From Mastigocoleus testarum BC008 (GTDB lineage: Bacteria; Cyanobacteriota; Cyanobacteriia; Cyanobacteriales; Nostocaceae), in contig NZ_LMTZ01000118.1 in assembly GCF_001456025.1 (NCBI RefSeq), forward strand, positions 184,176 to 248,175: a stretch of 64,000 nucleotides of DNA. Direction: 5' to 3'. Positions 10,701 to 17,391 of the stretch are shown here, in pieces. Both the position numbers and the translations under genes were made by a program. Numbering within the stretch: position 1 is the first letter of the stretch; every line of letters begins with the position of its first letter. The notes beneath the pieces are model-generated. The model was not told the origin of the DNA and made no database searches. It saw only the letters and a program-made list of their open reading frames with translations.

Positions 10701-10929
10701 AAAACCCTACATCGGTCAATGGGCTACACCAAACCCTTTAGAAATTGTAGTTACATTACGTCAGGAACAAGACAAACCAGATAATATCGCTGGCTTTGTC
10801 GAATCCCTACGCTATGGATACGGTCATTTCAATGAATGGACAAAATTACCAGCACCATTATTTTTTGAGCGAGTAGTAAGGGATTATATTAGTGCTTTCA
10901 AATTAGAAGAAGAAGAGGACGAAAATTAA
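7771..10929 (+). CDS. Prokaryotic PIWI protein of the pPIWI-RE family
   Basis: A 1052-residue protein, third gene of the island, 65 bp after the helicase. The first 400 residues match the general layout of the N-terminal pPIWI_RE_X (DUF3962) region. A MID-like part lies around 510-680; its ARNFYPHPNESSKKAHDD and RQALASIGHSCVQFI segments resemble the guide 5'-end pocket region. An RNase H-fold PIWI domain (DUF3893 type) follows from about 700 to 1045, with landmarks GGIGKTFLPIAIKTNV, LVVMIDSSNCVQLWDWL (Asp816), RIVRIRQDLAPG and a C-terminal LPAPLFFERVVRDY. The family is named for conserved Arg and Glu residues predicted to contact guide RNA. Whether this member can cut its target is unclear. 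No other PIWI or Argonaute gene is seen nearby. Confidence 0.85.
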   Translation: MTTKTPYTTEINENQVNQILYAQIQRKPLGTIPLVFTIPQSLAPVEIKGSTICWTKEALAEFSLMNSEIKNIKNLPYSSLRSFLEFKLSNVRTIEPSMGLSRYAINQRKQQNFAYIDSGELQQTTKVLKPILHDWLEIYLAYFAQKEGISEDIIERLRELQEQNKLLSIKLFKSQIYPWSQYEESGTARPYRYSFPALADHLARLIAGHEIFQGLGGIKRIISSKVGSSVELITDIISLDDKGSFSLVVEIELITFPSVSQPLIKIDIHKRRWLSSIKEKAFDHNSINGYIFSKHHDYTQSVMPEAYRVFNFKLNRRKNRNTGKWEWQPDDAFSVLQRELNLPLNISNAEQIIQGKASTDDYQVLLTYRNGLQEKKYDIDVGVPEKDKLEAFQAIAKILDSKGIKPFDGYSEVKFGKGKSHPKDITASRTINTPTSFSAILESLENEDVSDFTAKYCDQMGEEEINNLLKTHFEFELSEQGIKKNLRFNSQSKNQRDQIEELKDLIQANQQAIQRLYPKKKPLLIIFHENETRKTTRFLEAVINMLWGDTLEIQLLRLPENTHGPEEALPGSNLKKQERFEERLEAWKSTAKQVAEIKRPKFCLVMARNFYPHPNESSKKAHDDLVNKPATRQALASIGHSCVQFILPPQIWVKSGDIKISEFIIRAQASIKELIWAHSGRIDCVKEKVDKWFSDLDIKDRPQEIIVITVVRKNAGRMRGGIGKTFLPIAIKTNVENGLSQMCYCYEDPKTKNFLTTSWETFTEALFNIAKISPVYIGKNSEERKQRFQNFVDDIISNSVISYPGNSSKNLVVMIDSSNCVQLWDWLKDSKINLSNIDMNCKNYMQDNWRGARIVRIRQDLAPGIIANKVKCLAKTFREDNRNKEELKRNENKRREIPVPSSPTGLYKLDVENKTGCIPYLSIGKKTTTQKQRGVSCYREIELDEVLKDEEVDEDAKKTYVKVKNEAGLEIKFIDKQKPYIGQWATPNPLEIVVTLRQEQDKPDNIAGFVESLRYGYGHFNEWTKLPAPLFFERVVRDYISAFKLEEEEDEN

Positions 10930-10996
10930 ATTGTTAACTTGCAATATTTGGGTTTGATGGATTATGAGTTTCTCGACCCATGTATATACAATAAAT

Positions 10997-11123
10997 CATA
11001 CCATGTCCGGTAAAACACTTGTAATAAGGTTAGTAGTAGCGCTTTAGCGCGATAGACAAATATTGGCGCTAAAGCGCTACTACAAACATATTTTTTCATA
11101 AGTAATTAAGCGGACATCATATC
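10997..11123. mobile_element. Miniature inverted-repeat element (MITE-like) downstream of the pPIWI-RE island
   Basis: A roughly 125-bp palindromic unit. The ends are imperfect inverted repeats sharing ATGTCCG then TAA..AC on each side. Inside, two perfect 18-bp arms (GTAGTAGCGCTTTAGCGC at 11033-11050 and its complement at 11066-11083) surround a 15-nt loop. A second copy of one terminal sequence (ATTAAGCGGAC) occurs near 45259. The inner hairpin could also act as a transcription terminator for the island. No transposase is encoded. Confidence 0.55.
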
Positions 11124-11135
11124 AGACCCTCAAAA

Positions 11136-11255
11136 TCAGTTGAATTTCTCCCCGCGTGCAAAACGTTCAATCAATTCACTGCGACTCAAATTATTTTTTT
11201 GTGCGATCGCACCCAAATTTTCCCAAGCTATATCGGTGATTCGTAGCGATCGCAC
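11136..11255 (-). CDS. Small protein, RHH/antitoxin-like fragment
   Basis: A 39-codon frame with a GTG start. The product has the form of a short DNA-binding-type peptide: VRSLRITDIAWENLGAIAQK followed by NNLSRSELIERFARGE. This beta-strand/helix/helix look and the SRSELIERFARGE segment resemble small ribbon-helix-helix proteins widespread in cyanobacteria. An in-frame TAA lies 12 bases before the GTG and no good ribosome-binding site is visible, so it may be the remnant of a longer gene. Two HIP1 octamers lie in or beside it. Confidence 0.35.
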   Translation of the reverse strand: MRSLRITDIAWENLGAIAQKNNLSRSELIERFARGEKFN

Positions 11256-11366
11256 ATTTTTTGGTTATTAATAGTCCTGTTTAAATTTATTGGAACTGGA
11301 GCGCTTGCACTACAAAGATTTTTGTTAAGCAACAGTGTCAAGATTTTATATGGAATCTCTAAATAG

Positions 11367-12836
11367 TTAAATCTGACTTGTTTCAGGAAATGGTTGGGTT
11401 TGACTGATTACGTCAACATTTGGATCGAGTGCATCTCCTGTATTGTAAACGTAGTCAAAAGCACCACTGTCTCCTAGTAAATGGGCGCGCAAAAATAAAC
11501 CACTCCAACGGGCAATTGTTTCTACAGCAATTTCCTGCTCTAATGTAGGTCTATTCGGTTCGCGAATAAGATTGTCCTCATTGGTGATACCGTAATGGTT
11601 TGCTCCGTCAACTGTAATTAAGGCTTTGGGCGGATTAATTATTTCATCGTAGGTTTCTTCAGTTGAAGAAGGTTGTATTACACTATCACGGTTACCAAAA
11701 ATCAATCCAGTTGGAATGTCCTCATTATTCACTGGAAGAAATTCATTTGTTATTGGATCTCTAAAGCTAGTGCCATAAAATATACCAGCCATTAATTCTG
11801 GTGGCTGAACATAGTCTTCCGAACAAACTCCTGGTAAACAAATATCGTCTTGAATTGCGCCTAATCCGACAGAACCACCAAAGGAATGACCTAGTAATCC
11901 TAATTTATCTGTATCAACAATATCTGCTACAGGAGAAGAGGGATTATTATCTTCTATGACCATTTGATTGAGAACATCGTTGACCTGCTGCTGTTGGGCG
12001 AAGAGTCCGGTGAATTCTTCGCCTGTTGCTGGATTTACTACACTTCTTTCGTCATTGGGGACAACAACAACAAATCCGTAACTTGCAACTTGAGCCGCAT
12101 AATCTGAGTAATCAGATTTATCTACTAATGCACCCTGTAACATTAATGCTACCGGGAATTCTACGTTTTTTTTGGCAATATGAGGTACAACAGGGTAGTA
12201 AATATCAGCTGGATCGCCATTTACTGCGATAGTTGTGCTGTAATTACCGATTGTCTTATATAAGGGATCGGGACTGAATTTAGTAGTGCATTCAGGGATA
12301 AACCAAGGTTTATCAGGTTTATGGGGAAAGACAAATTTATTCAGATCTTCTAAATTTAGAAGATCTAAATTTAGATCTTCCAATTTCAGGTCTTTTAAGT
12401 TCAGGTCTTCTGAACTTAGATTGTCTAGTGAAAATTTTGGGAAAATTTCATTTAGTTCCAAATTCAGGCGATCATTAAAAAAATGATTTATTCCAGATAG
12501 TAAATCGTTGAAATATACATCAACCCCGTCTTCATCAACCAACTGAATTTTGTTTTTATGATTTTTGAGTTCGAGATCTGCAATCAATTCATCGTCGATA
12601 TTTTCCCCATATACATGGTTGTAATACTTACATGAAATTGATTTGATACTATCTGGAAGTAATGAATTGAACGAAAATTTACTGTTATATTTGTTGTCAC
12701 TTAAGGTGTCAAATTTGCCTTTACCAAGTGAAAAATCCTGTAAATCAGCATTACCCAAGGTAAATTTACTAACTAAATCACTATCTTGAGTATTTAGGAA
12801 GAAATTATCATTCTCTGAGTACGAAGTATTTTCCAT
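11367..12836 (-). CDS. Lipase/chlorophyllase-like alpha/beta hydrolase with a leucine-rich pentapeptide insert
   Basis: A 489-residue protein. The C-terminal 300 residues form an alpha/beta hydrolase with nucleophile Ser318 in GHSFGG, an Asp candidate in FGNRDSVIQ and a His in DGANHYG, resembling the chlorophyllase/dienelactone-hydrolase group. The N-terminal 190 residues are polar and low-complexity and carry no clear signal peptide. They include a run of five-residue units (LKLEDLNLDLLNLEDLN) coded by a 15-nt tandem repeat. Substrate and location are unknown. It stands alone, with 437 bp of noncoding sequence downstream and the HEAT gene downstream of its promoter side on the same strand. 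Confidence 0.72.
   Translation of the reverse strand: MENTSYSENDNFFLNTQDSDLVSKFTLGNADLQDFSLGKGKFDTLSDNKYNSKFSFNSLLPDSIKSISCKYYNHVYGENIDDELIADLELKNHKNKIQLVDEDGVDVYFNDLLSGINHFFNDRLNLELNEIFPKFSLDNLSSEDLNLKDLKLEDLNLDLLNLEDLNKFVFPHKPDKPWFIPECTTKFSPDPLYKTIGNYSTTIAVNGDPADIYYPVVPHIAKKNVEFPVALMLQGALVDKSDYSDYAAQVASYGFVVVVPNDERSVVNPATGEEFTGLFAQQQQVNDVLNQMVIEDNNPSSPVADIVDTDKLGLLGHSFGGSVGLGAIQDDICLPGVCSEDYVQPPELMAGIFYGTSFRDPITNEFLPVNNEDIPTGLIFGNRDSVIQPSSTEETYDEIINPPKALITVDGANHYGITNEDNLIREPNRPTLEQEIAVETIARWSGLFLRAHLLGDSGAFDYVYNTGDALDPNVDVISQTQPFPETSQI
12342..12431. repeat. 15-nt tandem repeat, about six units, inside the hydrolase gene
   Basis: Six degenerate 15-bp units (such as TAGATCTTCCAATTT on the plus strand) run in register with the codons, so each adds five residues of the L-x-L-E-D type. 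Similar six-unit 15-bp arrays occur at 34214-34303 and 35034-35123. Confidence 0.75.
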
Positions 12837-12954
12837 AAATCATAAAGCCCAAAGTATAGGTTATCTAATATGATTTTTCTTCAAATTACTTCCACATTCA
12901 AGAGAGCGAATAAATTCTATATATTAGAATTCTAGATAGTTGTAATTTCCTAAG

Positions 12955-13617
12955 TTATTTCTCTAAAAGATTTTCTAACGCTGCACCGACAACCCGATGA
13001 TCGGGGTCTTTTCTGAGTTTTTCTAAGGCTGCTTTTGCTTGAGGATTGTCAAATCTTTTTAATGCATAAGCAGCTCGGAGACGTATATTTTGTAATTCAT
13101 GGTTTGCTAATTCTAGTAACTTTGTTAAAGCTTCAGCACTTTTACTAGTATTTGCTAGTACACCCAATACATCTACTCCCGACTCTTGTACTGTTAAGTC
13201 TTCATCCTTAAGAGCTACCAGGGAAACATCAAATAAGTCTTCCGGACATTCCATTTCCACTAGTACAGCTATGATACTGCGACGAACTATCCAATGATCG
13301 TCTTGATAAAAAGTTGCTACCAGGTGGGGGATTGATACTTTCCCAAATAAAGATAGGGAATTTGCAGCTTCAGCCCGTACATTTGGAGTATCATCCAGTT
13401 TCATCATTTCCATTAAAGCCGCAAAAGATTCTGAAGTTTGTTGTTTTGCTAAACTCATAGCAACGCGCGATCGCACCAAAAATTCTGAATCGTAGAGTTT
13501 AGTTTTGAGTAAGGGTACAGCAATTTCCGATTGATAACTGTTAAGAGCATCAATAGCCTTGAGACGATAAGAAAAATCGGAGTTGTTGAGATTTGCTTTA
13601 ATTTCCTGGAGTTCCAT
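12955..13617 (-). CDS. HEAT-repeat bilin lyase-like protein, NblB-type
   Basis: A 220-residue all-helical protein made of HEAT/PBS-lyase repeats of about 30 residues (AVPLLKTKLYDSEFLVRSRV, NVRAEAANSLSLFG, DHWIVRRSIIAVLVEM and so on). Its length and repeat pattern match the NblB/CpcE-like family. Members either attach or detach bilins or help dismantle phycobilisomes. It is divergent from the gene for a phycobiliprotein-like protein 172 bp away, which suggests the two act together. NblB against another E/F-type lyase cannot be settled without a tree. Confidence 0.6.
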   Translation of the reverse strand: MELQEIKANLNNSDFSYRLKAIDALNSYQSEIAVPLLKTKLYDSEFLVRSRVAMSLAKQQTSESFAALMEMMKLDDTPNVRAEAANSLSLFGKVSIPHLVATFYQDDHWIVRRSIIAVLVEMECPEDLFDVSLVALKDEDLTVQESGVDVLGVLANTSKSAEALTKLLELANHELQNIRLRAAYALKRFDNPQAKAALEKLRKDPDHRVVGAALENLLEK

Positions 13618-13789
13618 GTATATACCCGGGCAGATTTTTTTAACTCATATTTTTTACTTTATTTTACAAAATTAAATAAATAACAAGATCCTAAGGCAAG
13701 ATTTATTTGGGGATTGGGGATTGGGTAATCAACGGTTAGCGTCTAAATTTGCTAAAAATTTATAGAAATATGGATTGGATAGGTAAAAA

Positions 13790-14371
13790 ATGACCCAATT
13801 AACAGGAAAAGTAAAAGAATTAATTATTAAGGCGAGAATTGTCAGCTTTGCTGAGTGGGAAAAAACCCATCCAAAAACAGCAATTGAGATTTTTCAAGCA
13901 GCAGATGATGCAGGTCGATATCTGACAGATGAAGATTTACAGCAGATAGAAACCCTTGCACCGAACAATTCAAAATTTATCCCTTTAGTTAAAGTTTTGC
14001 GCGGTTGCGTCACTGAAATTGTTGATGAAGCCAGGGAGCAAGTTTTAACTACCTACCCCGATATTACCCAACCGGGAGGAGGTTTATATCCTCAACAACG
14101 AGCAGCTGCTTGCTGGCGAGATTTTTGGCATTTTTTGCGCTGTATTTCCTACGGAATTGCTGGGGAACACTCAGAATATACCAGTCCTACTGGGCTTCAC
14201 TATATGAAGTTACTATATGAAGAATTACAAGTACCTTTGGATGCAATGGTTGTCGGTTTAGAAGGTATTAAGACTGCCAGTCTAAAACGATGCGATGCAG
14301 ATTCAGCAGAAGCTTTGAGTCCTTATTTCGACCATCTGATTACTAAAATGGCTAGCTTTCGGGATAGTTAA
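13790..14371 (+). CDS. Orphan phycobilisome protein (globin-like phycobiliprotein homologue)
   Basis: A 193-residue protein with the phycobiliprotein fold. The signature GLYPQQRAAACWRDFWHFLR aligns with the chromophore helix of beta subunits (compare MAACLRDAEIILRY in the CpeB of this window), so the bilin-binding Cys and the pyrrole-contacting Asp are kept. The rest is divergent and it does not match ApcA/B, CpcA/B or CpeA/B closely. It is longer than the usual 160-184 residues and has no subunit partner beside it. It may bind a bilin in a sensory, storage or assembly role; this is inference. Confidence 0.65.
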   Translation: MTQLTGKVKELIIKARIVSFAEWEKTHPKTAIEIFQAADDAGRYLTDEDLQQIETLAPNNSKFIPLVKVLRGCVTEIVDEAREQVLTTYPDITQPGGGLYPQQRAAACWRDFWHFLRCISYGIAGEHSEYTSPTGLHYMKLLYEELQVPLDAMVVGLEGIKTASLKRCDADSAEALSPYFDHLITKMASFRDS

Positions 14372-14393
14372 CAGTTAACAGTTACCAGTTATC

Positions 14394-14474
14394 AGTAACT
14401 CATTACTCATTACCCATTACCCATTACCAATTACCCATTACCCATTACCCATTACCAATTACCAATTACCAATC
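14394..14474. repeat. Heptanucleotide short tandem repeat (STRR)
   Basis: About eleven 7-bp units of the CATTACC/CAATTAC type. The array reaches into the 3' end of the acetyltransferase gene, whose TAA stop at 14466-14468 is part of a repeat unit. Confidence 0.85.
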
Positions 14475-15320
14475 AATTCCCTTTTCCGAAAAATAACCGG
14501 TGTAGCATTGCCCAATTTGCTGAAAGCCAAGAGAATTGTAAAGTGCAAGTGCTACGGTATTATCATCGTCTAACCATAAATGCACTGCAGGGCGTTCTTG
14601 CAATAATTCACTGATAAAAAACGCTAACAATTTATAGCCAAAGCCCTGTCGGCGATATTTTGCAAAAGTTAAAGGTGCAAATATACCTGCATACTTGGCT
14701 GTATCCCTTCCCCTTTTGACTACAGAAACAATTTCTCCGTTGTTCTCTAAAACTGCAATTTGTTTTGCAGCAATTAAAAGATCCCAATTACGATTTAAAC
14801 TACCACTACCCCGTTCTGCAATATATGCAGCTTCATAAGCTTGCAACCATTCCTTATCTTCTGGTTTAGCCCATCTCCCTTTTCCACCACCTGGAACTTG
14901 GTTACAAATCATTACTATCTGGTCATACTCTCTACGTAGTCGATAGTTTTCTAACAAGAATGGATGTATCCAGTTTTTTACGTGGTTAGAAGTAAAAACT
15001 CTTCTGGGAACTCCTTTTGACTGAAGAATTTTAAAAAGCATTTGTGCAGTAATGCGATCGCTAGCTTCTAGAGATGCATTAGTTTGATTTGGCTCTACCA
15101 TCAAAACACCAGAAATTTCTGAATTCAACATTGCAATTGCGAGCTTTCCTCCTATTTGCTCAAAAGCAATATTGTTATGAAAAATAAAATCTAGCCCCCG
15201 TTCCAGTTCTAGGTTTTCATGAGAATTATCTGCTAACCATTGTGTTGCTGCTTGCAGAAGTCTGGGAGGAGGGGACTCGATAATTTTGAGCGCTGATCGT
15301 GTAGTGATGGGGTCTTGCAT
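14466..15320 (-). CDS. GNAT-family N-acetyltransferase
   Basis: A 284-residue protein. The C-terminal 150 residues hold the GNAT fold: the acetyl-CoA pyrophosphate loop is FAKYRRQGFGYKLLAFFI (R-x-x-G-x-G type), and the last strands include AVHLWLDDDNTVALALYNSLGF, the usual end of the domain. The N-terminal 130 residues are a second, degenerate GNAT-like half, as in other two-lobed members. The substrate is unknown. The gene stands between a phycobiliprotein-like gene and a bilin lyase gene, but nothing links it to pigments. Confidence 0.8.
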   Translation of the reverse strand: MQDPITTRSALKIIESPPPRLLQAATQWLADNSHENLELERGLDFIFHNNIAFEQIGGKLAIAMLNSEISGVLMVEPNQTNASLEASDRITAQMLFKILQSKGVPRRVFTSNHVKNWIHPFLLENYRLRREYDQIVMICNQVPGGGKGRWAKPEDKEWLQAYEAAYIAERGSGSLNRNWDLLIAAKQIAVLENNGEIVSVVKRGRDTAKYAGIFAPLTFAKYRRQGFGYKLLAFFISELLQERPAVHLWLDDDNTVALALYNSLGFQQIGQCYTGYFSEKGIDW

Positions 15321-15376
15321 AGCAAGATTATATAGGACTTACGTAGGCTTCGCGAAAAAATATATTATGTAGTGGA

Positions 15377-15395
15377 GACGTAGCATTGCTACGTC
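15377..15395. repeat. Dispersed palindromic repeat (GACGTAGC / GCTACGTC)
   Basis: A 19-bp near-palindrome, GACGTAGCATTGCTACGTC, in the gap upstream of the acetyltransferase gene. It belongs to the same family as the longer palindromes at 30027-30054, 39723-39752 and 41664-41689. Confidence 0.65.
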
Positions 15396-15439
15396 ATTAT
15401 CAAAAATATATTTCGATAAACTAACGAGAAAGTAATTGA

Positions 15440-16072
15440 TTACCAACCCAAAACAGAATAAAACTCTTTTACATTAATATCATCCTCTGTTGCTGGAGAA
15501 GTTTCAGTTTTAACCTCTGATTGCTTAGTGTCTGATGTGTTAGTATCGGAATCAACCCTAGATTCTGTGCAAAAAGTTGCAGTACTTAAACCACCAAATC
15601 TTTGCACTGCACTAGTTCGCATTCTCAGATCGGGACTAGCAAACCAAAATCTTTCAACTGAACTCATTGTTTCGTATTCAGTTATTAATACCAAACCATC
15701 TTCATCATCCATTTCAAAGCGACCAACTACAGGAACTATCTCTGCATAACCTCGCTCCCGCAGTAGTCTACCTTTTCTTGGATTATCTGGATCTGGAACA
15801 ATTGCAAATACTGTTTTACCTTCGTGATTTTCATCACCTTCTCGATCCCAAGCCATGGTTCCTAACCAGCGTACTCGAGAACCACCTACAGACAAAGTAG
15901 GGTCAATAGAGTGCATTTCACACAAAGCAATAATTTCTGGATCGTCAGCAGCCAAAGTTTCTACAACAATGTCTGATTCTCCTTTCTCTGCTCGTTTAAA
16001 GGCTAAGTGGTGTGTTGTTCGCTTTGAAGACCACCTACCAGCACTAAGCTGAAAAAATTCTACCGCATCCAT
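15440..16072 (-). CDS. cpcS: CpcS-type phycobiliprotein lyase
   Basis: A 210-residue protein of the CpcS/CpeS lipocalin-like lyase family. The start FFQLSAGRWSSKRTTHHLAF, the DPDNPRKGRLLRERGYAE segment and ERFWFASPDLRMRTS are family hallmarks; the whole resembles the broad-specificity CpcS/CpeS1 lyases that attach phycocyanobilin at the central Cys of several subunits. The frame opens at a TTG at 16090, but the ATG at 16072 fits the family start better. Unusually, about 35 acidic, Ser/Thr-rich residues (DTNTSDTKQSEVKTETS...) follow the domain. Three CpcS-family genes occur in this window. Confidence 0.72.
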   Translation of the reverse strand: MDAVEFFQLSAGRWSSKRTTHHLAFKRAEKGESDIVVETLAADDPEIIALCEMHSIDPTLSVGGSRVRWLGTMAWDREGDENHEGKTVFAIVPDPDNPRKGRLLRERGYAEIVPVVGRFEMDDEDGLVLITEYETMSSVERFWFASPDLRMRTSAVQRFGGLSTATFCTESRVDSDTNTSDTKQSEVKTETSPATEDDINVKEFYSVLGW

Positions 16073-16508
16073 CAAACCCAATACTCCCAAATCATAATTA
16101 TTAAATTATTAATCCTGCAAGTTAACTTGCCGAATATTTTTGTTATGACATCGTCTTCCAGATTACAGCCATTAATGCTTGAGGTTCAACCAAACCGGAG
16201 CAACAAGTTTCTAGTAATTCAATTACCTAAATAAAATATTCTACAAATTTATTGTAAACATGGTAAAAATCTGGCAAATACCCTCTCAAACTTTTCCAAG
16301 CTCAACATCATTCTCAAAACCTTGTTCAAAAGAGACTGGACTCTCACTTGAGGATACTGTAAACTTTCTTTAACACTATTCTCTATAGCTTGACAAATGT
16401 CACTAATTAGCAGTCTTTGCTAATATAAGACAAAGGTACAAAAATACTACGTATGGAAAGTAGTGTTTTGCCTGTGTAGTTAATTAAATAAATTTCAAGG
16501 AGGCTTAA

Positions 16509-16679
16509 ATGGACTTCCCTATCGAACTAACATTAGAGCAAAAATTCCGCTTACAAACACTAAAAGAACAGGTTCAAAGTTTGACACAAGAGGAGGCACA
16601 AACCTATCTATTAGAGGTTTTGCGACAAATGATGGTTAAGGATAATTTGGTAAAACATCTTCTAAAAGATGCTGCTTAA
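16509..16679 (+). CDS. nblA: NblA-family phycobilisome degradation adaptor
   Basis: A 56-residue protein with the NblA pattern: an N-terminal IELTLEQKFRLQTLKEQV helix, the SLTQEEAQTYLLEVLRQMMV second helix and a C-terminal VKHLLKDA tail. NblA binds phycobiliproteins and brings the ClpC protease to them during nutrient stress or turnover. A strong AGGAGG lies seven bases upstream of the ATG. It is on the plus strand between minus-strand lyase genes, so it has its own promoter; the 436 bp upstream (16073-16508) contain no other gene. Residue identity to NblA was judged by eye. Confidence 0.85.
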   Translation: MDFPIELTLEQKFRLQTLKEQVQSLTQEEAQTYLLEVLRQMMVKDNLVKHLLKDAA

Positions 16680-17391
16680 ATAGACATATTTTCATTGGAG
16701 CTAATAGTTTCAGTGGAGCTAGACTGGCAGATACTTAAATTCTTGCCAACATCTTGACCGAATTAAATGACCGTGTGGGAACGCGTTCGCATAATTTGTT
16801 TTGTTACAATTTTTTGTTGCATCATTGCAAATGTAAAGAACGCTGGAAATTGGGGGATGACAGTTTATGAGTCATCCAACTAACAATTTTATTTTTTTCT
16901 GCGATAGTTTGTATTTATATACATTTATCGTCTTTACAAGGGTTTTCCAGCTTTCTTAAACCTTATTTTTCGAAGCTTATCGGCTAAGAAATAGAAAATA
17001 TGGCGCTATGTGCAAGTCAAAAGTTAAATCCGATCTGCAGTCACGCTGCATAACAAAAGCTTACGAATTATAGCTTTTAGCACGTCTACGACGTTAGCAT
17101 AGTGTGTCCGTAGTTATAAATATCCTATTATGTAGTGCTATATATTGTGTTCGCTTTGCCGCTAAACATTTTAAGATTCAAACAAGATTAAGTGCCAAGT
17201 TTTGCTTGATTTTATGATTTATTATATTATTTAAGACTTATTTAAAACTGAGTTTGTACATTAATATTGATGGCGGTGCGTTACAGCAAATTTTGAATTA
17301 TTCGAACAATTCAATCTTTATTTTGCCATAACACGCCTTACTTGAGAATTTGTCTGTAGCCGAAAATTGATATATCAATTAACCTATTTGT
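16680..17391. other. Gene-free stretch between nblA and cpeF
   Basis: About 710 bases without a supported gene. Near 17080 there is a fragment (ACGTCTACGACGTTAGCATA) related to the GC-rich dispersed repeat found at 23077 and 45049. The remainder may hold the nblA terminator, but no convincing hairpin with a T-run was found. Confidence 0.4.

Noticed and set aside
11033..11083. The 18-bp palindrome as a plain terminator of the pPIWI-RE operon
   Set aside because: No T-run follows either arm directly, and outer terminal repeats plus another copy of one end point to a miniature element; a terminator role remains possible.
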